64,000 bases of DNA from Actinomyces respiraculi (GTDB lineage: Bacteria; Actinomycetota; Actinomycetes; Actinomycetales; Actinomycetaceae). The stretch covers positions 1,550,001-1,614,000 of the forward strand of contig NZ_CP063989.1 of NCBI RefSeq assembly GCF_014595995.2, written 5' to 3'. Shown here in pieces: positions 20,512-36,045 of the stretch (the stretch's first letter is position 1; every line of letters begins with the position of its first letter). Both the position numbers and the translations under genes were made by a program. Below the pieces are notes generated by a model. That model ran no database searches and was not told the origin of the DNA. It saw only the letters and a program-made list of their open reading frames with translations.

Positions 20512-21459
20512 TCACTCCCTGCCGAGGTCCCGGTGCTGGGTGACCACGCTCAGGCCCTGGGAGCGCAGCCTCGCCCCCACCCGTTCGGCCGTGGCCACTG
20601 AACGGTGCTTGCCCCCGGTGCAGCCGACGGCGATGGTGACGTTGGGCTTGAGCTCGTCAACATAGTGCGGCAGTGCCTGGGCGAGCAGGTCGGCGTAACC
20701 GTCGACGAAGGCGGCCGCCCCGTCCTGCCGGAAGACGTACTCCGCGACGGGCGCGTCGCGGCCGGTGAGGTGGCGCAGCTCGGAGACCCAGTAGGGGTTG
20801 GGGATGAAGCGGACGTCGAGCACGTGGTCGGCGTCCATCGGCAGCCCGTACTTGAAGCCGAAGGACATGACCGTCACGTGCAGCGGCAGCTCGGCGTCGT
20901 CGGCCACCACTTCACGCACCCGCCGGGCGAGCTCGTGCACGGACAGGCTGGTGGTGTCGATGACCTCGTCGGCGATGCCCTTGAGTCCCGCCAGGAGCGT
21001 GCGCTCGTGCGCGATGCCGTCGAGGATGGTGCCCGAGCCCTGCAGCGGGTGGGGGCGGCGCGAGGACTCGAAGCGGCGCACGAGGGAGGTGTCGTCGGCG
21101 TCGAGGAAGATGACGCGCACCGTCGTGCCGGTGTCGCGCAGCTCGCCCAGGTAGCGCAGGAAGGAGGAGAAGAAGGCCCGTGAGCGCACATCCACCACGG
21201 CGGCCAGGCGGTGCACGCCGGGGCCGACGGTGGTCATCATGCCCGCCAGGGCGGGCAGCAGCTGGGGCGGCAGGTTGTCGACGACGTACCAGTCGAGGTC
21301 TTCGAGCGCGTTGGCGGCGCGTGAGCGTCCGGCCCCGGACATGCCGGTGATGATGATCATCTCGGGGCGCCCGGCGGGAGGCACCGGAGGCGTGGCCTCG
21401 TCGATGGCGGGGATCTCGATGGGCACCGTGTCCTGGACCGGGTCGCGCTGGACGCTCAT
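20512..21459 (-). CDS. rapZ: RapZ-family nucleotide-binding protein
   Basis: A 315-residue P-loop protein: Walker A IITGMSGAGRSRAANALED near residue 40, Walker B-like FLDADDTSLVRRFESSRRPHPL, and the conserved C-terminal domain with SFGFKYGLPMDADHVLDVRF, PNPYW and IAVGCTGGKHRSV. RapZ in E. coli is an RNA-binding adaptor controlling glucosamine-6-phosphate synthase. In Gram-positives its role is less clear, but it is linked to yvcK and whiA. ATG 21459 is the start. The open frame runs far upstream only as a shadow of the glycosidase gene. Confidence 0.93.
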   Translation of the reverse strand: MSVQRDPVQDTVPIEIPAIDEATPPVPPAGRPEMIIITGMSGAGRSRAANALEDLDWYVVDNLPPQLLPALAGMMTTVGPGVHRLAAVVDVRSRAFFSSFLRYLGELRDTGTTVRVIFLDADDTSLVRRFESSRRPHPLQGSGTILDGIAHERTLLAGLKGIADEVIDTTSLSVHELARRVREVVADDAELPLHVTVMSFGFKYGLPMDADHVLDVRFIPNPYWVSELRHLTGRDAPVAEYVFRQDGAAAFVDGYADLLAQALPHYVDELKPNVTIAVGCTGGKHRSVATAERVGARLRSQGLSVVTQHRDLGRE

Positions 21460-21608
21460 GGAGCGATCATGGCATGCACCCCGGCGACGTGGGCCCATGA
21501 GCAGCACTCTCGGTCCGCTGGGCACGCCCTGGACGACGAGCGCGACGAGCGCCGCCCCGCTGGGGCTGCCGGTGGACACGGCCCTGCGCGCCCCGGGCGC
21601 AGCCGGGC

Positions 21609-25264
<3,656 letters not shown>

Positions 25265-25303
25265 GAGGTGCAGCGTATCGGGGTGCCACAGTGGCACCGT
25301 GGG

Positions 25304-25378
25304 TGGTGGGCGATACTGGGTTCGAACCAGTGACCTCTTCCGTGTCAGGGAAGCGCGCTACCGCTGCGCCAATCGCCC
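25304..25378 (-). tRNA. tRNA-Val(GAC)
   Basis: The cloverleaf is readable on the minus strand with acceptor GGGCGAT/ATCGCCC and an encoded CCA. The anticodon arm is CTTCC-CTGACAC-GGAAG, giving anticodon GAC. It lies one base from tRNA-Cys, and the two are surely co-transcribed with tRNA-Gly. Confidence 0.93.
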
Positions 25379-25379
25379 G

Positions 25380-25450
25380 AGGTGGGTACCGGATTCGAAC
25401 CGGTGTCAACGGCTTTGCAGGCCGGTGCCTAACCTCTCGGCCAACCCACC
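25380..25450 (-). tRNA. tRNA-Cys(GCA)
   Basis: Acceptor GGTGGGT/ACCCACC with U as discriminator base, the expected identity base for cysteine. The anticodon loop CTGCAAA gives GCA. CCA is not encoded. It is the middle gene of the Gly-Cys-Val tRNA transcript. Confidence 0.92.
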
Positions 25451-25492
25451 GCTGAGTGCTGGGGGCTGCTGGGAGAGCTCCCGGCTCCTCAG

Positions 25493-25565
25493 AGCGGATG
25501 ACGGGACTCGAACCCGCGACCCTCACCTTGGCAAGGTGATGCTCTACCAACTGAGCCACATCCGC
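25493..25565 (-). tRNA. tRNA-Gly(GCC)
   Basis: Acceptor GCGGATG/CATCCGC (with one wobble-tolerant position), discriminator U, anticodon arm CACCT-TGCCAAG region giving GCC, and T-loop TTCGAGT. It is the first gene of the three-tRNA minus-strand cluster. A GGGAG/CTCCC hairpin lies between it and tRNA-Cys. Confidence 0.92.
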
Positions 25566-25716
25566 GTGCTGCCATGAACTGCTCCGAGGAGACGTTCGCG
25601 ACAGATTGAACAGTAGCCCGGCGTCTCAAGGCTGTGCAAATGACATGGCGGTGATCCACCTCACCGGCACCCTGTTTGCTCCGGTGGCCCGCCTGCCGTT
25701 AGCCTGGCCGCGCACC

Positions 25717-25789
25717 GGGCGATTGGCTCAGGGGTTAGAGCGCCTCGTTCACACCGAGGAGGTCACTGGTTCGATTCCAGTATCGCCCA
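25717..25789 (+). tRNA. tRNA-Val(CAC)
   Basis: On the plus strand: acceptor GGGCGAT/ATCGCCC, D-loop GGGG, anticodon arm CCTCG-TTCACAC-CGAGG giving CAC, T-arm ACTGG/CCAGT, discriminator A. CCA is not encoded. It is very similar in body to the divergent tRNA-Val(GAC), suggesting an old duplication. Confidence 0.93.
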
Positions 25790-25798
25790 CCGGATGCG

Positions 25799-25833
25799 TG
25801 AGGGCCCGGAACCGTGGTGGTTCCGGGCCCTCA
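25799..25833. terminator. Bidirectional terminator between tRNA-Val and the UGPase gene
   Basis: A perfect 15-bp stem (TGAGGGCCCGGAACC with its complement) has a 5-nt GTGGT loop and is followed by ATTGCTTA on the plus strand. It sits 9 nt after tRNA-Val(CAC) and 29 nt past the convergent UDP-glucose pyrophosphorylase stop, so it can serve both. Confidence 0.8.
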
Positions 25834-25861
25834 TTGCTTACCGGTACCTGGGGCCGACGCC

Positions 25862-27238
25862 TCACAGGCGCGTGCCGGAGGCGATGACCCCCGGGGCGCC
25901 CTCCTCCCCCACGACGGCGTCACCCGTGGCCACGACGTCGTTCTCGAAGGTCCAGTCACCGGTGACGGTGAGGGTGTGGGCCTCGCGGATCGAGGGCACT
26001 CCCTGGGCGAAGCGGGCCTCGAAGTCCGCGATCCGCTTGTAGTAGCGCTGGTCCAGGCTGACGGTGCAGGCCTCGTCGGGCACCATCTGCAGCAGGCCGT
26101 CCTCGTCGACCTCGTAGACGTCCGAGCGCACGAGCAGCAGGTCGTTGGTGGTCTTGACCGGCAGGAAGCGGCTGCGGGGCACCTCGACCGCGGTCGCGCC
26201 CTCGAAGGCCTCGACGGCTGCCCCCATGGCCGTCTCCATCTGGATGACGGGGGTGGAGGAGGCGTCGGAGGGGTCGACGGTCTTCTCGTTCCTGATGAGC
26301 GGCAGGCCGAGGATGCCTTGGCGCTCAACGAGTGTGTCGCGCAGGACCTGCAGGTCGAACCAGAGGTTGTTGGTGTGGAAGAAGGGGTGGCGGAACTGGT
26401 CGGTGAAGTAGTGCATCTGCTCCGGCGGCGTCTGGGCCGTGTCGCGCAGGATGATGCGGCCGTCACTCTTGCGCACGGCGAGGTGTCCACCCTTGACGTC
26501 GGCCGGGGTGCGTCGGCACATCTCGGGGGCGTAGGGGGCGCCTGAGGCGGCGAACCAGCCGGCGATGTGGGCGGAGGGGGCGGCACCGAGGTTGTCGGAG
26601 TTGGAGGTCATGGCGTAGCGGAAGCCGCGCTCAAGGAGGGCGTCGAGGACCCCGGAGGCGACGAGCGCCGTGTAGATGTCGCCGTGGCCCGGCGGGCACC
26701 ACTCCAGCGACGGCTCCGCCTCCCACGTCACGGGGGTCAGGTCGTCGGCGCGCAGCTTGGGCTCGCGGTTCTGCAGGAAGTCCAGGGGCAGGCCCTCGAC
26801 CTCGATGCCGGGGTGCTGCGCGAGGGCGTTGAGGGTGTCCTGGCGGGTGCGGAAGGAGTTCATGAAGATGAGCGGTAGCTCGACGTCGTAGGTGGCGCGC
26901 GCGGCCATCACTTGGTCGACGAGCAGGTCGAGGAAGGTCTTGCCGTCGCGCACCGGCAGCAGGGACTTGGCCTGGTCCATGCCCATGGAGGTGCCCAGCC
27001 CGCCGTTGAGCTTGATGAGCACCGTGCGTGAGAGCGCCTCGCGCGCCTGCTCCTCGCTGACCTCAACGTCCTCGATGGAGTCGATCTCGGTGAGCGGCTC
27101 GATCGTCTCCTCGGGGATGAGACCGGTCGCGCCCTGCTCGAGGGAGCGGTAGTAGTGGGTGAAGACGCCGATGGCCTGCTCGGCGACGCCGCCGGCACGC
27201 ATCTTGTCCTGGGCAGCAGTGAGTCCGTTCTCGCTCAT
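25862..27238 (-). CDS. UTP-glucose-1-phosphate uridylyltransferase, eukaryote-type UDPGP family
   Basis: A 458-residue enzyme making UDP-glucose for cell-wall glycans, galactose metabolism and glycogen. It belongs to the UDPGP fold typical of eukaryotes and bifidobacteria, not to the GalU/RmlA family used by most bacteria. The marks are the nucleotide-binding LIKLNGGLGTSMGMDQAKSL near residue 70 with a later Lys, CPPGHGDIYTAL, and the DNLGA segment. A left-handed beta-helix-like C-terminus ends with TVTGDWTFENDVVATGDA. The start at ATG 27238 has a weak, distant ribosome-binding site. The gene is monocistronic, bounded by the terminator at 25799-25833. Confidence 0.92.
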   Translation of the reverse strand: MSENGLTAAQDKMRAGGVAEQAIGVFTHYYRSLEQGATGLIPEETIEPLTEIDSIEDVEVSEEQAREALSRTVLIKLNGGLGTSMGMDQAKSLLPVRDGKTFLDLLVDQVMAARATYDVELPLIFMNSFRTRQDTLNALAQHPGIEVEGLPLDFLQNREPKLRADDLTPVTWEAEPSLEWCPPGHGDIYTALVASGVLDALLERGFRYAMTSNSDNLGAAPSAHIAGWFAASGAPYAPEMCRRTPADVKGGHLAVRKSDGRIILRDTAQTPPEQMHYFTDQFRHPFFHTNNLWFDLQVLRDTLVERQGILGLPLIRNEKTVDPSDASSTPVIQMETAMGAAVEAFEGATAVEVPRSRFLPVKTTNDLLLVRSDVYEVDEDGLLQMVPDEACTVSLDQRYYKRIADFEARFAQGVPSIREAHTLTVTGDWTFENDVVATGDAVVGEEGAPGVIASGTRL

Positions 27239-27434
27239 GGACGCAGGTTATCTCCCTGGCGGCAACGTATGTGACCACGGATTGCCCGGGCCTTGACCAG
27301 ACTCAGTGGCCCCTCCGTGACCCATCAGTGCACCAGTGCATCCGGCGAGTTGTCCACAGGGGACGCACTTCCCCTGGGCGTCAGGCACCTGAGCGCATAG
27401 CCTGGCCCTGCAGACCCCGAACGGAGGCATCCCC

Positions 27435-30047
27435 ATGTCCCTCGACACTGACGCCGACGACCCCAGGGCACGTCGCGAAGAGCGGCCCGTCGATCTCTCT
27501 GAGGTCCTACGCCGCCTCGACGTCTTGGACCGCAAGATCGACTGGATCGCGCGCCGCGTCAGTCCTGGAGAGGCACCTGCGGCTGAGCGGTCGGCGGCGC
27601 CCGTGGCGGCGGCTCCCGCCCGGTCGACGGTGCCTGAACCGGCCACGGCACATCGCTTCGCCCCGCCGACGGCGGCCGCCCCGTCCCAGCCCCGGCCATC
27701 GTCTGCGGACCCCTTCGCCGCGCCGACGGCGACGCCCCGCCCGGCGGCCCCTGTTTCCCCGGCGGCCGACCCCTTCATCAGGCCGACGGCGGCCAGCTCC
27801 TCCCAGCCCCAGCCGATGCCAACGCCCCGGCCGGTCGGCCCGGTGGGAACGGCCAGGCCAGTGGCCCCAGCCAGTCCGGGGTGGTGGAGCCAGGCGCGCT
27901 CGGAGGGCAACATCGGCCGCTACGCGCTGTCCGGCGCCGCCGCGCTGCTCGTGCTGCTCGCCGCCGTCACGCTCATCGCCTACGTGTGGGACTCGATCCC
28001 CGACACGGTCAAGGTCGTCGCCCTGGGGGTCGTGAGCATCAGCCTGGTCGTCGGCGGCACCCTGCTGGGCCGGAGCCGACTGCGTCAGGCGGTTGCCGCG
28101 GCGACGCTGACGGGCACCGGCGGGGCCCTTGGCTTTGTCACAGTCATCGGCGCGGTCCTGCTCGACACCGGCATGGGCTCCCTGGACGCCTTCGGGCTCA
28201 TGTCCCTGTGGGGCGTGGTCCTGCTACTCGTCTCCCGGATGACCGCCCAGGGCTTCACCTCCATCATCTCGGCCCTCGGCGGCCTCGTCACCGTCGGCTT
28301 CTCGGCCAACCAAGTGCGCACCGGTGCGGCAGACGCGGTACAGACCTGGGCGATGGTTGCTCTGCTCATCGTCGTCCTGGCGATCACCTCCGCCGTCCTG
28401 CTGCGCATGCGCGCTGACACCGCCGCCCTCGTACGTCCCGCTTCCCCCGTTGCCCTCGGTGCCATCCTCATGGCGCCGCTGTACGACCTCACCTCCTCCT
28501 ACGCCTTCCTCGTGCTGGTCCTCATGCTGGTGCCGGTGGCGGCGCTGTACGCGGAGACGATCGATGATGCTCTTGTCCCCAACCGGTGGCGGCTTCCCGC
28601 CGGCTTCGGTATTGGCGCCGCGGGTCTCATGTCCTTGGTTGTCGTCGGCCAGCTGCTGGCCGCGCCGTGGCCCCAGTGGCGCTCACAGCACGGTCCCACC
28701 ATCGGTGCCGCCGGCGTCCTCCTGCTGCTGACCGCCCTCACGCTGGTCCTGCTGCTCCTGCGTCCCTCACGTGAGGGCTGGCGGCGACCCTCGGTCATCG
28801 CCCATCTTGTGGTGGTCGCCGTCGTCAGCGGGATGTCCGTGCTCGCCGAGCCGGCACTCAGCCTTCTCGCCGCAGCGGCGATCGTGATCGCGGCCCTGCC
28901 GGCGGTCAGCGAGTCCTTCGCCTTCGCCGTCCTCACCCCGACCGTCATCATGCTCCTGACGGTGGTCCAGCAGTACCGCGTGTCCTCCATCGAGCGCCTG
29001 GGACAACTCATCGCCCTGCTCGTCGCCGTGGCCGCGGCGCCCATGCTCGAGGCGCAGCTGCTCACTGCGCCGGTGCAGGTGCCCGTCATGCCGCCGGCCG
29101 GCTGGGTCCCTCCGACCACCGCGCAGGCTGGTGGGCACACCGAGGCTCCGGACATGCGTGCGGCGGCCCTGGCGCAGCGCCACCGCACGCTCCTGGCCGC
29201 GACCTGGGTCCTGGCCGCTGCCCTCGGCGTAGCACTGCCCGTCATCGTCTCCGGCTGGCTTGAGGGCCAGGAACAGGCCTCGTTCCCGACGCTGCTGGCC
29301 GGAGGTGTGGGCGCCGGCCTCGTGCTCGCCGGCCTGTTCCGGCAGCCAGTCACGCCCCTCGAGCTCATCCGGGGCCAGGCGCTGAGCCGACCCGTTCCCG
29401 CCTCACCGGCGCCGGCACCACTGGCCTGGCTGGGTTTCGCTGCCTCGGGTCTGCTGAGCGTGTCCCAGCTGGCGGTGACGCGCACGACCGGCGTCGTCTG
29501 GGACGGAGCGCACGTCGTCGTGGCGCTCGGCCTGGCGGTGCTCGCCGTGCGGGTCCTGAGCCCCTGGATCCGCCGGACGGCGCCGCTGATAGCCAGCGCC
29601 GTGCTGCTGACCGTCGTCACGTGCGCCAGTGTGCTCACCTTGGCGGACACCGGCATGCAGAGCGTCCTCATGACGGTCACGATCCTGGCGACGGGCTCCG
29701 TGTGCATCGTGCTGGGATTCAAGGCGCGTCTGACGATGCTGCGCCACTACGGTCTTGTGCTCGTGCTCGTGTCCGTGCTCAAGCTGGCGGTACTCGACAT
29801 CGGCGACCAGAGCCCGCTCACGAGGATTCTGGCCCTGCTGACCGCCGGCCTGGTCTGCTTCGGCCTGTCCCTGGCCTACAACAAGGTGGCCAATGACGCC
29901 AGTGACGCCGCCCAGGCCTCACGAGCCAACGGGCCGCAGCCGGGCTCCGGGACCCAGCCGGGTTCCGGGACCCAGGCACCGGTGGCGCCGCCCTCGTATG
30001 GCGTGCCTCCCGAGGGGGCGGGGCGCTGGCAGCCGCCGCAGTCCTGA
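27435..30047 (+). CDS. DUF2339 multi-spanning membrane protein
   Basis: An 870-residue protein. A short N-terminal coiled coil (DLSEVLRRLDVLDRKIDWIARRV) precedes ~110 Ala/Pro-rich residues. From residue ~155 on there are about twenty hydrophobic segments. NIGRYALSGAAALLVLLAAV and the TGTGGALGFV loop match the DUF2339 family, whose function is unknown. The last helices carry the family's DIGDQSPLTRILALLTAG motif. The C-terminus ends in a Pro/Gly tail with a tandem QPGSGT repeat. It starts at ATG 27435 behind ACGGAGG. The 196-bp leader shared with the divergent UGPase gene carries the promoters but no motif I can place. Confidence 0.85.
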   Translation: MSLDTDADDPRARREERPVDLSEVLRRLDVLDRKIDWIARRVSPGEAPAAERSAAPVAAAPARSTVPEPATAHRFAPPTAAAPSQPRPSSADPFAAPTATPRPAAPVSPAADPFIRPTAASSSQPQPMPTPRPVGPVGTARPVAPASPGWWSQARSEGNIGRYALSGAAALLVLLAAVTLIAYVWDSIPDTVKVVALGVVSISLVVGGTLLGRSRLRQAVAAATLTGTGGALGFVTVIGAVLLDTGMGSLDAFGLMSLWGVVLLLVSRMTAQGFTSIISALGGLVTVGFSANQVRTGAADAVQTWAMVALLIVVLAITSAVLLRMRADTAALVRPASPVALGAILMAPLYDLTSSYAFLVLVLMLVPVAALYAETIDDALVPNRWRLPAGFGIGAAGLMSLVVVGQLLAAPWPQWRSQHGPTIGAAGVLLLLTALTLVLLLLRPSREGWRRPSVIAHLVVVAVVSGMSVLAEPALSLLAAAAIVIAALPAVSESFAFAVLTPTVIMLLTVVQQYRVSSIERLGQLIALLVAVAAAPMLEAQLLTAPVQVPVMPPAGWVPPTTAQAGGHTEAPDMRAAALAQRHRTLLAATWVLAAALGVALPVIVSGWLEGQEQASFPTLLAGGVGAGLVLAGLFRQPVTPLELIRGQALSRPVPASPAPAPLAWLGFAASGLLSVSQLAVTRTTGVVWDGAHVVVALGLAVLAVRVLSPWIRRTAPLIASAVLLTVVTCASVLTLADTGMQSVLMTVTILATGSVCIVLGFKARLTMLRHYGLVLVLVSVLKLAVLDIGDQSPLTRILALLTAGLVCFGLSLAYNKVANDASDAAQASRANGPQPGSGTQPGSGTQAPVAPPSYGVPPEGAGRWQPPQS

Positions 30048-30066
30048 GCCCGAATCTGCGGCGGGC

Positions 30067-32913
<2,847 letters not shown>

Positions 32914-33056
32914 GGCGTTCAGTCTATGGGGGTTCAGGCGGCTGTGGAACACGTGTTCGATTGGAGTGTGCGAGGCCTTGCCCACGTTCATCACCCCAGG
33001 GTCCGCCCTCCCGGCTCCCCTGCCGTGACGGATGGCATTGGTTCTAGGGTGTGACC

Positions 33057-33341
33057 ATGAGCAAGATCTTCGCCGTCGAGTACCACTACGTCACCGACCG
33101 GGACGAGGCCATGGCCGAGGTCCGTCCCTCCCACCGGGCCTTCAACGCCTCGCTGGCCGAGCAAGACCGTCTGCTGGCGGCCGGCCCCTATGTGGGCTCC
33201 CACGACGCCCTCATCATCGTGCGCGCCGAGGACGAGGCGGGGGCGCTGGCCCTGCTCGAGGAGGACCCCTTCCACCAGGCCGGCTTCATCGCCGAGCGCG
33301 CCGTGCGCGAGTACAACCCGGTTATCGGCATCCTCGCGTAG
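33057..33341 (+). CDS. YciI-like family protein
   Basis: A small 94-residue ferredoxin-fold protein. [12 protein letters not shown] at the start, then a His in [22 protein letters not shown], and the closing [19 protein letters not shown] match the YciI family. The His-Asp pair resembles dehydrochlorinase active sites, but the cellular role is unknown. I start at ATG 33057 (MSKIFAVEY); a GTG two codons earlier is possible. It diverges from uvrA and converges on the P-type ATPase gene. Confidence 0.85.
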   Translation: MSKIFAVEYHYVTDRDEAMAEVRPSHRAFNASLAEQDRLLAAGPYVGSHDALIIVRAEDEAGALALLEEDPFHQAGFIAERAVREYNPVIGILA

Positions 33342-33365
33342 TCCTCGCGTCAGCCGGGACTGGTC

Positions 33366-36017
33366 TTAGCGCCGGTCTCGGTTCACCCGGTCGCTCAGTG
33401 CGAGCATCCACCGGGCCATCGCCAGTGTCTGGATCCCGGCCACCGCTGCCCCACCGCCGACGGCGATGACGCTCCACGTTCCCCAGGTGGGCCACTGCAG
33501 CAGGAAGAACTCGCGCACCGGCGCGATGAGGACGCCGAGCACCGCCAGGGATCCCATGAGGATGATGAGGCCGAGCCGCCAGCCCAGCAGCGGTCGGGCG
33601 GTGAGCGTGAGCAGCCACAGCCCGGCCACGACGAGCACGAGGGTGGCTGCCGTCGTCACTTGCCCGTCGGGGGCGCCGGCGATGACGAGCCACTGGCGGG
33701 TCAGTAGCGTGGCCGTGCCGGCGACGAGCCCGGCGGGCACCGCCAGGGCGAGCACCCGGCCCAGGAAGCCCGAGCGGTAGCGCTGGGTGTTGGGCGCCAG
33801 GGCCAGGACGAAGGCCGGGATGCCGATGGTGAGCGAGGAGACGATGGTGAGCTGGCGCGGCAGGAAGGGGTAGGAGATCGCCGTGATGGCGACAACCACC
33901 GCGATGAGGCTGGCGTAGACCGTCTTGGCCAGGAACAGGGAGGCGATGCGCTCAGTGTTGGCCATGACGCGCCGGCCCTCGGCGACCACCCCCGGCAGGG
34001 TGGAGAACTCGCCGCTGAGCAGGACCATGCGGGCCACGGCCTTGGTGGCCGGCGCCCCGTTGCCCATCGCGATGCCCAGGTCCGCCTCCTTCAAGGCCAG
34101 GGCGTCGTTGACGCCGTCACCGGTCATAGCGACGGTGCGCTCGCGGTGGTGCAGGGCGCGCACGACGGCCTTCTTCTGCTCGGGCGTCACCCGGCCCAGG
34201 ACCTGCGCCGCGTCGAGGGCCGTCGCCAGGCGCTCGAGGTCGTCGGGGTCGGAGACCTCGGTGGGCAGATCCCGTGCGTCCAGGGCGACGGGGGCCCCGC
34301 CGTCGGGGGCCCGCACACCGGCGCCGCGGGCGACGGCGGCGACGGTGACGGGGTTGTCGCCACTGATGACCTTGACCTCGACGCCCTGCTCGGCGAAGTA
34401 GCCCAGGGTCTGCCCGGCGTCGGGCCGGATCTCCTCGCGCAGCAGGACCAGGCCGGCCGCCTCACGGTCAGCGGGCAGGGCTGCGTCGCCGTCGTCGGCA
34501 GTGCCGAAGGTCTGGGCTGAGCGCGCCAGCGCGACGACGCGCGTGCCCTCGCCGGCCAGATCACGTGAGCGCGCCAGCAGGCCGTGGGGGTCGCCTGCGC
34601 CGTCGAGAACGATCTCGGGGGCGCCGAGCACCCAGGCCTCGCCGTCGAGCACGATGCCGGACCACTTGCGGCGCGAGGAGAAGGCAACCGCCGAGTGGCT
34701 ACGGGGGGCCACCGCCCGCACCCCCTCGACGAGCCGGCCGTCCGTCCCGGAGCCGATGGACCGTCCGCTCAGCCCCTCAAGGACGGCCTCTGCGGTGGCG
34801 TTGGGGTCCGTGGTGCCCGTCAGCGCGAGCAGCGGCTGGCGCAGGGACTCCATCGCCCCCGGGGCCCCATCGGGACCGAGGACGTCGTGCAGCGTGATGC
34901 GGCCCGTGGTGAGCGTGCCGGTCTTGTCCAGGCACAGCGTGTCGACGCGGGCCAGGACCTCAACGGCCGGCAGCTCCTGGACGAGGACCTTCCGACGGGC
35001 GAGCTTGAGGGAGGCCGTGGCGAAGTTGACGCTGGTGAGCAGGACCAGGCCCTGCGGGACCATGCCGACGACGCTGGCGACGCCCGAGACGAGCGCGGTC
35101 CGCCACTGACCGTCGGCCAGCGCGGCCGCCGTGCCGCCGTCGGACAGACGCAGCTGGGACCAGAAGACGAGTAGGCCGACGGGCACGATGACCCAGGAGA
35201 TCCACCGCAGGATGCGGTTCGTGCCGGCCTGCAGCTCGGAGGTCACGAGGCTGTAGCGCCTGGCTTCCGTGGCCAGGCGGTTGGCGTAGGCGTCGGCGCC
35301 CACCGCGGTGGTGCGCACGAGCGCCGTGCCGGCGGTGACGGTGGTGCCCGACAGCACCCGGTCCCCCGGGTCGGGGCGTACCGGGTCCGACTCCCCGGTG
35401 AGGATCGACTCGTCGACCTCAAGGCCGTCCGCCTCCAGGACGAGGGCGTCAGCGGGCACCTGCTCGCCACTGCGCAGGCGCAGGACGTCGTCGAGCACGA
35501 CGTCGGCGGGGTCAATATCGTCCTCGTGCCCGTCGCGGATGGCGTGGGCGACGGGGGCGTCGAGGAGGCTGAGGCGGTCGAGCGCACGCTTGGCCTTGAC
35601 CTCCGCAAGGGTGCCGGTGGCCGTGTTGATGACGAGGACGAAGCCGAAGAGGGCGTCCGCCCAGTGCCCGAAGATGAGGGTGAGGACGAGGGCGACGACG
35701 ATGATCGCGTTGAAGATCGTGAAGACGTTGCCGCGCAGGATCTGGGCGGCCGAGCGGGAGGTGCGCACCCTGAAGGCGTTGGTGCGCCCCTGCCTCACCC
35801 GCGCGGCGACCTCGGCGGCACTCAGGCCCGTCAGGCCGGTGGCGCTGGGCACTCCCGTGGGTTCACCGCGGCACCGAGCGCGCCTGGTGTCACGCCGGGC
35901 GCGCCGGTCCTGGCTCTCGCGGGACATGCGCGCCCCGGTGCGGCTGGCAATGGCGCGCGCACGGCTGCGCCCGGTGCCCTCGACGGGACGCTGCCCGCCC
36001 TCGCTGTCACTCACCAT
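33366..36017 (-). CDS. CtpE-like cation-translocating P-type ATPase
   Basis: An 883-residue membrane pump. After ~65 basic residues come an actuator domain (LTGESDPV), the phosphorylation motif DKTGTLT near residue 363, and TGDGVNDALALKEADLGIAMG near 634. Eight to ten transmembrane segments are visible. Segment order and wording (SAAQILRGNVFTIFNAIIV, KRALDRLSLLDAPVAH) resemble mycobacterial CtpE, a calcium importer. The helix-4 ion-site motif reads VPQGLVLL, where Ca-type pumps have PEGL, so ion choice is open. The start is ATG 36017 or GTG 36014, both behind GAGGAGG. It follows terC by 28 bp and probably shares its transcript, hence perhaps its Mn control. Confidence 0.9.
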   Translation of the reverse strand: MVSDSEGGQRPVEGTGRSRARAIASRTGARMSRESQDRRARRDTRRARCRGEPTGVPSATGLTGLSAAEVAARVRQGRTNAFRVRTSRSAAQILRGNVFTIFNAIIVVALVLTLIFGHWADALFGFVLVINTATGTLAEVKAKRALDRLSLLDAPVAHAIRDGHEDDIDPADVVLDDVLRLRSGEQVPADALVLEADGLEVDESILTGESDPVRPDPGDRVLSGTTVTAGTALVRTTAVGADAYANRLATEARRYSLVTSELQAGTNRILRWISWVIVPVGLLVFWSQLRLSDGGTAAALADGQWRTALVSGVASVVGMVPQGLVLLTSVNFATASLKLARRKVLVQELPAVEVLARVDTLCLDKTGTLTTGRITLHDVLGPDGAPGAMESLRQPLLALTGTTDPNATAEAVLEGLSGRSIGSGTDGRLVEGVRAVAPRSHSAVAFSSRRKWSGIVLDGEAWVLGAPEIVLDGAGDPHGLLARSRDLAGEGTRVVALARSAQTFGTADDGDAALPADREAAGLVLLREEIRPDAGQTLGYFAEQGVEVKVISGDNPVTVAAVARGAGVRAPDGGAPVALDARDLPTEVSDPDDLERLATALDAAQVLGRVTPEQKKAVVRALHHRERTVAMTGDGVNDALALKEADLGIAMGNGAPATKAVARMVLLSGEFSTLPGVVAEGRRVMANTERIASLFLAKTVYASLIAVVVAITAISYPFLPRQLTIVSSLTIGIPAFVLALAPNTQRYRSGFLGRVLALAVPAGLVAGTATLLTRQWLVIAGAPDGQVTTAATLVLVVAGLWLLTLTARPLLGWRLGLIILMGSLAVLGVLIAPVREFFLLQWPTWGTWSVIAVGGGAAVAGIQTLAMARWMLALSDRVNRDRR

Positions 36018-36045
36018 TCGCCTCCTCGTACTCGACCGGCGCCGT

